A DNA stretch of 18,501 nucleotides from an uncultured Lachnospiraceae bacterium. GTDB lineage: Bacteria; Bacillota; Clostridia; Lachnospirales; Lachnospiraceae. This document shows positions 14,284-18,501 of this stretch, piece by piece. The stretch's first letter is position 1. Each line of letters opens with the position of its first letter. The stretch is from NCBI GenBank assembly GCA_910586405.1, contig CAJUII010000051.1:5119-23619 (forward strand). The letters are read 5' to 3'. Made by a program: the position numbers and the translations under genes. The notes beneath the pieces are model-generated. The model was not told the origin of the DNA and did not search any database. It saw nothing but the letters and a program-made list of their open reading frames with translations.

Positions 14284-15280
14284 TGCAGCAGACAGGCGGT
14301 TGAAAATTGGCGATGTCGTTTTGGAAAATAATATCATGCTCGCACCGATGGCAGGGGTTACGGACCTGCCATTTCGACTGATTTGTAAAGAGCAGGGCGC
14401 AGGGCTTTTGTGCATGGAGATGGTGAGTGCGAAGGCAGTGCACTTCAAGAACAAAAACACTGAAGCGTTGATGGAAATACACCCGGATGAGATGCCGGTA
14501 TCACTACAGTTATTTGGCTCAGAACCGGATATTATGGCGGAGACGGCAAGGCGTATTGAGGACCGCCCATTTGCTGTTCTGGACATTAATATGGGCTGTC
14601 CAGTGCCAAAGGTGGTCAACAACCATGAGGGCAGTGCACTGATGTTGAACCCTAAGCTTGCTGGAGAAATCATATATGCAGTGTCTCATGCGGTCCGTAA
14701 GCCAGTGACTGTCAAAATACGAAAGGGATTTGACGAGGAGCACGTCAATGCAGTGGAGCTTGCAAAGATTGCGGAACAGAATGGTGCGGCGGCGGTCGCA
14801 GTGCATGGCAGGACCAGAGAGCAGTATTATGCCGGGAAGGCAGATTGGGATATTATCCGACAGGTTAAACAGGCCGTGCGCATTCCAGTCATTGGTAACG
14901 GCGATGTGACCGATGCCGACTCTGCTAAGAGAATGCTTGAGGAGACTGGCTGTGACGGTATCATGGTAGGCAGGGCGTGCCGCGGGAATCCGTGGATATT
15001 TCGGGAGATCAACATGTATCTTGACACGGGTCTTCTGCCTGCAAGGCCAACTGCGCAGGAGGTCTGCGACACAATTCTGCGGCATGCAAGGCTACAGCTT
15101 GCGATTAAGGGGGAGTATGTAGCTGTGCGTGAGATGCGAAAGCATGTGGCATGGTACACCACAGGGTATCCACATTCTGCGAAGCTGCGCAGGATGGTCA
15201 ATGAGATGGAGACCTTTGCGGAGCTGACAGACAGTATACAACGTATGTTTACTGGGCATGAGACAGGCGTCACTGTATGA
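14264..15280 (+). CDS. dusB: tRNA-dihydrouridine synthase (DusB-like)
   Basis: FMN- and NADPH-dependent reduction of uridine to dihydrouridine in the tRNA D-loop. The protein is 338 aa. A TIM barrel starts with NIMLAPMAGVTDLPFR. DINMGCPVPKVVNNHEGSAL contains the catalytic Cys of the MGCP motif. TVKIRKGFD, AVAVHGRTREQYYAG, VIGNGDV and GIMVGRACRGNPWIF are the standard FMN- and tRNA-contacting segments. A helical C-terminal domain (about 245-338) ends the protein. The ATG at 14264 lies inside coaX (20-base overlap), and its purine-rich site GGAGGGA (14244-14250) is 13 nt upstream, so ribosomes may arrive by coupling. The DusB subgroup is the best guess for a Firmicute; exact tRNA position cannot be read from sequence. 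Confidence 0.93.
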   Translation: MKRTTDSAADRRLKIGDVVLENNIMLAPMAGVTDLPFRLICKEQGAGLLCMEMVSAKAVHFKNKNTEALMEIHPDEMPVSLQLFGSEPDIMAETARRIEDRPFAVLDINMGCPVPKVVNNHEGSALMLNPKLAGEIIYAVSHAVRKPVTVKIRKGFDEEHVNAVELAKIAEQNGAAAVAVHGRTREQYYAGKADWDIIRQVKQAVRIPVIGNGDVTDADSAKRMLEETGCDGIMVGRACRGNPWIFREINMYLDTGLLPARPTAQEVCDTILRHARLQLAIKGEYVAVREMRKHVAWYTTGYPHSAKLRRMVNEMETFAELTDSIQRMFTGHETGVTV

Positions 15281-15296
15281 AATCGCCTGCGAAATC

Positions 15297-15325
15297 TTGA
15301 CACCGTAGTTAAAAAAAGCTATAAT
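15297..15325 (+). promoter_or_regulatory. Perfect-consensus sigma-A promoter for greA-lysS
   Basis: TTGACA (15297-15302), exactly 17 bp, TATAAT (15320-15325). All 12 hexamer positions match. The start is predicted near 15332, with about 83 nt of leader before greA. This is the strongest promoter seen in the window, fitting a highly expressed elongation/translation unit. Confidence 0.85.
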
Positions 15326-15414
15326 AGGCTAGTTTAAAAGCAAAAACTTGTTTTGATATAGAAAAATAGAAGTACAATCAATAGAAATAGAAGTGGTGAA
15401 AGGGAGTAATTGCT

Positions 15415-15903
15415 ATGGAAGCAAAGAAGAATTTATTAACGCGTGAAGGTCTTAAAAAATATGAGGACGAATTACATGAACTCAAGGTAGTCAAACGAAA
15501 AGAGGTTGCACAGAAGATTAAGGAAGCAAGGGAGCAGGGCGACCTTTCAGAGAACGCAGAGTACGATGCGGCGAAGGACGAACAGCGCGACATTGAGGCG
15601 CGAATCGAGGAGCTTGAGAAAATCCTCAAAAACGTGGAAGTCGGAGACATGGACGAGGATGGTCATGACTTGCATAAGGTGAGCTTCGGACTTGCAGTCA
15701 AGGTGAAGGATAACGAGTTTGATGATGAGATGGAGTTTAAGATTGTGGGCGCAACGGAGGCAAACAGCTTAAAGGGCAGGATTTCGAATGAATCACCGCT
15801 CGGAAAAGCACTAATCGGGGCAAAGAGAGGCGATGTTGTCACTGTGGAGGCGCCGGCAGGTGTGATTGAATACACGATATTAGATATCTACAAACCAGAA
15901 TAG
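15415..15903 (+). CDS. greA: Transcription elongation factor GreA
   Basis: Rescues backtracked RNA polymerase by stimulating cleavage of the displaced RNA 3' end through the secondary channel. The protein is 162 aa, close to standard. The N-terminal antiparallel coiled coil (about 8-78) has its acidic tip in GDLSENAEYDAAKDEQ, with Asp43 and Glu46 the magnesium-holding residues. The C-terminal FKBP-like domain (about 85-162) contains GRISNESPLGKALIGAKRGD, the conserved signature. AAAGGGAG precedes the ATG. It is driven by a consensus promoter and followed 89 bp later by lysS, with no terminator in between, a common greA-lysS pairing in Clostridia. Confidence 0.97.
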   Translation: MEAKKNLLTREGLKKYEDELHELKVVKRKEVAQKIKEAREQGDLSENAEYDAAKDEQRDIEARIEELEKILKNVEVGDMDEDGHDLHKVSFGLAVKVKDNEFDDEMEFKIVGATEANSLKGRISNESPLGKALIGAKRGDVVTVEAPAGVIEYTILDIYKPE

Positions 15904-15913
15904 AGCATATACG

Positions 15914-15952
15914 GAATTTCTAAGGTGTTAAGAGGTGGTACCTGAGAAATTC
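15914..15952 (+). promoter_or_regulatory. Stem-loop in the greA-lysS gap
   Basis: GAATTTCT (15914-15921) pairs perfectly with AGAAATTC (15945-15952). After one mismatch AGGT (15923-15926) pairs with ACCT (15940-15943); a competing AGGT at 15933-15936 could replace it. No U-tract follows, so it is not an intrinsic terminator. It could be a processing or stability element. Confidence 0.45.
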
Positions 15953-15992
15953 TGAGCGGATAGACATTGAGCATAACGAGAGGAGAGTTTTT

Positions 15993-17501
15993 GTGGCACA
16001 AGAGAATCAAAACCAAAATAATAACCAGCAGCAGGATGTAAACCAGCTTTTGAAGGTGCGCAGAGAGAAACTGGCCGCTTTGCAGGAGGCTGGAAAAGAC
16101 CCATTTCAGCTTACAAAGTTTGATGTCACACACCACAGTCAGGATGTGAAGGACAACTTTGATGCGCTGGAGGGAAAGAATGTAACCATCGCAGGGCGTA
16201 TGATGTTCAAGCGCGTCATGGGGAAGGCTTCTTTTTGCAATATACAGGACTTAAAGGGTAATATTCAGTGCTATGTCGCAAGGGACAGCATCGGAGAGGA
16301 GCCTTATGCAGATTTCAAGAAATACGATGTGGGCGATATCCTTGGCATACACGGAGAGGTTTTCAAGACAAAGACGGGAGAGATGTCCATTCATGCGGCT
16401 TCTGTCACACTGCTGTCAAAGAGCCTTCAGATTCTTCCTGAGAAGTTCCACGGGCTGACAGATACAGATATGCGTTATCGCCAGAGATATGTCGATCTGA
16501 TTATGAATGCGGAGGTGAAGGATACCTTTATTAAGCGCTCCAAAGTGCTTTCAAGCATCCGACGCTATCTGGATGACCAGGGCTTTATGGAGGTCGAGAC
16601 GCCGATGTTGGTGTCCAACGCAGGCGGTGCGGCGGCAAGACCGTTCGAGACACACTTTAACGCACTTGATGAGGATTTAAAGCTGCGCATCTCGCTGGAA
16701 CTGTATCTCAAGAGACTGATTGTAGGCGGTATGGAACGCGTCTATGAGATCGGGCGTGTATTCCGCAACGAGGGACTTGATACGAGGCATAATCCAGAGT
16801 TTACACTGATGGAGCTGTACCAGGCTTACACGGATTATCATGGTATGATGGACTTGACAGAGAATCTATACCGCTATGTGGCAAAGGAAGTGACTGGCGC
16901 TGAGATCTTAACATACGGTGAGCATCAAATGGATTTGTCAAAGCCGTTTGAACGCATTACGATGGTCGATGCCGTTAAGAAATATTCTGGTGTGGACTTT
17001 AATGAGATTCACACGTTGGAGGAAGCAAGAGCAATTGCAAAGGAAAAGCACATTCAATTTGAGGAGCGCCATAAGAAGGGCGATATCTTGAATCTTTTCT
17101 TTGAGGAGTTTGTGGAGGAGCACTTAATCCAGCCGACATTTGTGATGGATCACCCGATCGAGATTTCCCCGCTCACCAAGAAAAAACCAGAGAATCCAGA
17201 GTACGTCGAGCGCTTTGAGTTCTTCATGAACGGCTGGGAGATGGCGAATGCATATTCCGAGCTGAACGACCCCATTGACCAGCGGGCGCGCTTTGCAGCG
17301 CAGGAGGAGCTTCTGGCAGCGGGTGATGCGGAGGCGAACCACACGGACGAGGACTTTCTGAATGCACTCAGCATCGGTATGCCGCCGACAGGAGGGATTG
17401 GATTTGGGATTGACAGAATGGTTATGATGATGACGAACAGCCCAGCGATAAGGGATGTGCTGCTGTTCCCGACAATGAAAAGCATCCCTAATAGGGACTA
17501 A
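15993..17501 (+). CDS. lysS: Lysyl-tRNA synthetase, class II
   Basis: Charges tRNA-Lys with lysine. The protein is 502 aa. The start is GTG at 15993, supported by AGAGGAGAG (AGGAG at 15981-15985, 7 nt spacing). The first 20 residues are an unusual Gln/Asn-rich tail (AQENQNQNNNQQQDVNQLL). The anticodon-binding OB fold follows (about 60-160, VTIAGRMMFKRVMGKASFCN). The class II core has motif 1 near FMEVETPMLV, motif 2 RVYEIGRVFRNEGLDTRHNP (about 249-268) and motif 3 GIGFGIDRMVMM (about 468-479). The end, DVLLFPTMKSIPNRD, lacks the extra C-terminal tRNA-binding domain that some Clostridia carry. Accessory DNA begins within 300 bp downstream, so this end lies near an element boundary. The enzyme itself looks complete. 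Confidence 0.96.
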   Translation: MAQENQNQNNNQQQDVNQLLKVRREKLAALQEAGKDPFQLTKFDVTHHSQDVKDNFDALEGKNVTIAGRMMFKRVMGKASFCNIQDLKGNIQCYVARDSIGEEPYADFKKYDVGDILGIHGEVFKTKTGEMSIHAASVTLLSKSLQILPEKFHGLTDTDMRYRQRYVDLIMNAEVKDTFIKRSKVLSSIRRYLDDQGFMEVETPMLVSNAGGAAARPFETHFNALDEDLKLRISLELYLKRLIVGGMERVYEIGRVFRNEGLDTRHNPEFTLMELYQAYTDYHGMMDLTENLYRYVAKEVTGAEILTYGEHQMDLSKPFERITMVDAVKKYSGVDFNEIHTLEEARAIAKEKHIQFEERHKKGDILNLFFEEFVEEHLIQPTFVMDHPIEISPLTKKKPENPEYVERFEFFMNGWEMANAYSELNDPIDQRARFAAQEELLAAGDAEANHTDEDFLNALSIGMPPTGGIGFGIDRMVMMMTNSPAIRDVLLFPTMKSIPNRD

Positions 17502-17541
17502 TCCGACAGATAGGCAATGAAAGCCGACCTCCACAAGGGTT

Positions 17542-17569
17542 TTAACATAGGACTCAAACGTGTTACAAT
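17542..17569 (+). promoter_or_regulatory. Promoter of the accessory operon leader
   Basis: TTAACA (17542-17547), 16 bp, TACAAT (17564-17569), with an extended -10 TG at 17561-17562. The start is predicted near 17576. No other promoter is apparent between the terminator at 17747 and the first accessory gene, so this one probably serves the operon by read-through. Confidence 0.5.
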
Positions 17570-17626
17570 CCTGATGGCGGACGTTGGATTCCAATGATTT
17601 AGCATGTAATAATCCGAGATTTCTCA

Positions 17627-17662
17627 ATGGATAAGCACGGATTACAAAAGCAAAGTGAATAG
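17627..17662 (+). CDS. Possible 11-residue leader peptide
   Basis: ATG then DKHGLQKQSE and a TAG stop. There is no good ribosome site upstream, and support comes only from its position between competing RNA arms before a terminator. It may well be chance. Confidence 0.2.
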   Translation: MDKHGLQKQSE

Positions 17663-17700
17663 ATATTTCTTGAGGAACAGCCTTGAGAAACGTGCATATA

Positions 17701-17747
17701 AAGGCACTTCGTTATTGGTAGAAATACCAGTGATGAAGTGCCTTTTT
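17701..17747 (+). terminator. Strong intrinsic terminator in accessory leader
   Basis: AAGGCACTTC (17701-17710) pairs perfectly with GAAGTGCCTT (17735-17744). Inside it TGGTA-GAAA-TACCA makes a second stem. The stem is followed by a T-run ending at 17747. It could end lysS transcription, the leader RNA, or both. GTGC at 17692-17695 can pair with GCAC at 17704-17707 and would compete with the 5' arm. Confidence 0.85.
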
Positions 17748-17802
17748 GTGCGTTGCGTCCTAGAAAACCTGTGCAAATCTAAGAAAATCAAAGGAGACAA
17801 AC

Positions 17803-18051
17803 ATGGCAGTAAAGAATGAAGGATTTCCGGATCTTGAAAGATATCTGGAAGAAAGAGGCCGTCACTTAGTGACATACACTGAGGGCGCAACAATGTACCA
17901 CATCCCTTATTATTCTTTTGTCCGTCTGGCAAAGGAAGCAGGGGCGAATCTTCCGCTTCGAAGAACCACCGTAATTGATGTGGATATTATCGAGGAATAC
18001 CTAAAAGAAAATCCAGATGTTGCTGAGAGAGTCAATCTGATGAGGAGGTAG
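17803..18051 (+). CDS. DUF6462-like small DNA-binding protein (excisionase-like), copy 1
   Basis: An 82 aa protein. The central segment YTEGATMYHIPYYSFVRLAK looks like the helix-turn-helix of excisionase/MerR-type domains, followed by a basic LPLRRTTVIDVDIIEEYL wing. This arrangement matches what I know as DUF6462, found at the start of integrative elements in Lachnospiraceae. The assignment is by recall, not search. AAAGGAG lies about 8 nt before the ATG. The stop codon is embedded in the next gene's ribosome site (2 bp gap), so the two are coupled. Arginine codons are mostly AGA/AGG here, unlike the CGC-rich core genes to the left, which supports foreign origin. Likely roles are DNA bending for excision or control of the element's operon; neither is proven. 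Confidence 0.65.
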   Translation: MAVKNEGFPDLERYLEERGRHLVTYTEGATMYHIPYYSFVRLAKEAGANLPLRRTTVIDVDIIEEYLKENPDVAERVNLMRR

Positions 18052-18053
18052 CG

Positions 18054-18287
18054 ATGGCGAAGAAGAGAAAAGAATTAACAGTAGAACAGCTTGAAAATCT
18101 TACAAGAGGACACGGTAAGAAATATGTCAGCCTTGATGAAGGTGCAGCACTATATTCAATAGGGAAGAACACTTTCAGACAGATGGCCAAGGATGCGAAA
18201 GCAACATACAAAATCAACCGCAGGGTACTTGTGAATATTCAGAAGTTTGATGAGTTTATGGAAGCGTTTCAGGAAGAATTCGATTAA
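18054..18287 (+). CDS. DUF6462-like small DNA-binding protein, copy 2
   Basis: A 77 aa protein starting MAKKRKELTVEQLENLTRGH. KYVSLDEGAALYSIGKNTFR is the excisionase-like helix-turn-helix, followed by QMAKDAKATYKINRRVLVNI and a C-terminal acidic tail. It is related to the preceding protein: both have an EGA-x-x-Y-x-I turn, a basic strand and a final helix (IIEEYL and FDEFMEAF). This suggests an old duplication. AGGAGG at 18043-18048 lies inside the end of copy 1. The parA start is 16 bp downstream, so the three form one operon. As a pair they could bind adjacent sites or act as a heterodimer, which is inference. Confidence 0.65.
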   Translation: MAKKRKELTVEQLENLTRGHGKKYVSLDEGAALYSIGKNTFRQMAKDAKATYKINRRVLVNIQKFDEFMEAFQEEFD

Positions 18288-18303
18288 GTGGAGGTGCAGA
18301 AAA

Positions 18304-18426
18304 ATGGGAAAAGTAATAGCCGTCACCAACCAAAAGGGCGGTGTAGGAAAGACAACAGTAGCGGTAAATATTGGTGTAGGACTGGCAAGAGAGGGTAAAA
18401 AAGTTCTTCTGATTGATGCTGATGCA
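18304..18426 (+). pseudogene. ParA/Soj-family ATPase, disrupted after the Walker A region
   Basis: GGAGGTG at 18290-18296 and ATG 18304 open a frame reading MGKVIAVTNQKGGVGKTTVA. This has the deviant Walker A motif KGGVGKTT of ParA partition ATPases, then VNIGVGLAREGKKVLLIDAD. A normal ParA continues with QGS/QGN and about 200 more residues. Here the frame runs, just after DADA, into a perfect palindrome (18424-18449), then unrelated residues (LCRIRHNASYTEKM...) and a TGA at 18496-18498. The simplest reading is insertional disruption, with the rest of parA beyond the window. Intact, it would help partition or maintain the element, probably with a ParB. Only the first 41 or so codons are genuine. 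Confidence 0.8.
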
Positions 18427-18501
18427 TTATGCCGAATTCGGCATAATGCGTCTTATACCGAAAAAATGGTTATTCCGAGGTTTTTGATACCGATATGATT
18501 T
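18424..18501. mobile_element. Putative end of an element inserted into parA (runs off window)
   Basis: The ParA coding sequence stops matching its family at about 18426. From there a perfect 26 bp palindrome spans 18424-18449, made of TTATGCCGA (18427-18435) facing its inverse TCGGCATAA (18438-18446). Further copies of the same core follow: TTATACCGA (18453-18461), TTATTCCGA (18470-18478) and TGATACCGA (18485-18493). Clustered short sites of this kind are typical recombinase or transposase binding ends. No recombinase gene lies within the window, so the element type is open; elements with several tyrosine recombinases (RIT or Tn554-like) are one possibility. Confidence 0.55.

Larger units (their letters stand above)
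17576..17747 (+). promoter_or_regulatory. Candidate transcription attenuator ahead of DUF6462-parA genes
   Basis: This fills most of the 301-base gene-free gap after lysS. TTTCTTGAGG (17666-17675) folds with CCTTGAGAAA (17681-17690) as a 10-position hairpin with two G-U pairs. The same CCTTGAGAAA is also complementary, over TTGAGAAA, to TTTCTCAA at 17620-17627, so the two pairings exclude each other. TTTCTCAA runs into the ATG of an 11-codon ORF (17627-17662), whose translation would block the early pairing. A strong terminator follows at 17701-17747. TAATCCG/CGGATTA (17610-17616, 17638-17644) is a further inverted repeat. Together these are the parts of an attenuator; the signal is unknown. 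Confidence 0.45.

Noticed and set aside
15904..15992. T-box riboswitch controlling lysS
   Set aside because: Only GGTGGTACC is reminiscent; there is no specifier loop, no room for stem I and no terminator.
17502..17660. tRNA gene serving as attachment site after lysS
   Set aside because: No T-loop GTTCGANTC or cloverleaf arms could be found on either strand.

Overview
The window is a stretch of chromosome from a Gram-positive anaerobe, most likely a member of the Lachnospiraceae (Clostridium cluster XIVa). The reasons are the AGGAGG-type ribosome binding sites, sigma-A promoters, a DnaE of the Firmicutes type, a secreted SH3/SleB-type wall hydrolase, and a small gene between birA and coaX that resembles the Lachnospiraceae-restricted DUF6145 family. 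All convincing protein genes lie on the plus strand. I cannot name the species.

Positions 1-17501 are core chromosome. In order they hold the tail of an EamA-type permease, dnaE, pfkA behind a promoter and a structured leader of about 200 nt, a 26-residue membrane peptide gene that looks like a type I toxin, and ktrB/trkH and ktrA/trkA for potassium uptake. A field of degenerate 14-15 bp repeats separates the two potassium genes. Then follow a SpoU-family RNA methyltransferase, proC, a secreted SH3-SleB protein, argF, birA, a DUF6145-like gene, coaX, a dus gene overlapping coaX, greA and lysS. Likely transcription units are ktrB(-ktrA-methyltransferase), argF(-birA-DUF6145-coaX-dus) and greA-lysS. 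Sigma-A-like promoters can be read in front of pfkA, the toxin, ktrB, the SH3-SleB gene, argF and greA; the greA one is a perfect consensus.

The pfkA-ktrB gap (4947-5366) is the best candidate for an unannotated system. It holds a consensus promoter, a toxin ORF whose ribosome binding site is sequestered by a hairpin, a bidirectional terminator, and a minus-strand promoter. That promoter would make an antisense RNA of about 98 nt, with a 5' stem-loop, overlapping the 3' end of the toxin message. This is the architecture of a type I toxin-antitoxin pair.

From 17502 to the end the character changes to that of an integrated element. A gene-free 301-base stretch has a promoter, a tiny leader ORF, mutually exclusive RNA pairings and a strong terminator, so it is a candidate attenuator. 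It is followed by two tandem DUF6462-like small DNA-binding proteins and a parA gene. The parA frame is broken after about 41 codons at a perfect 26 bp palindrome, followed by further copies of a TTATNCCGA motif. This looks like the end of a second mobile element inserted into parA, so the right edge is a nested insertion that continues beyond the window.
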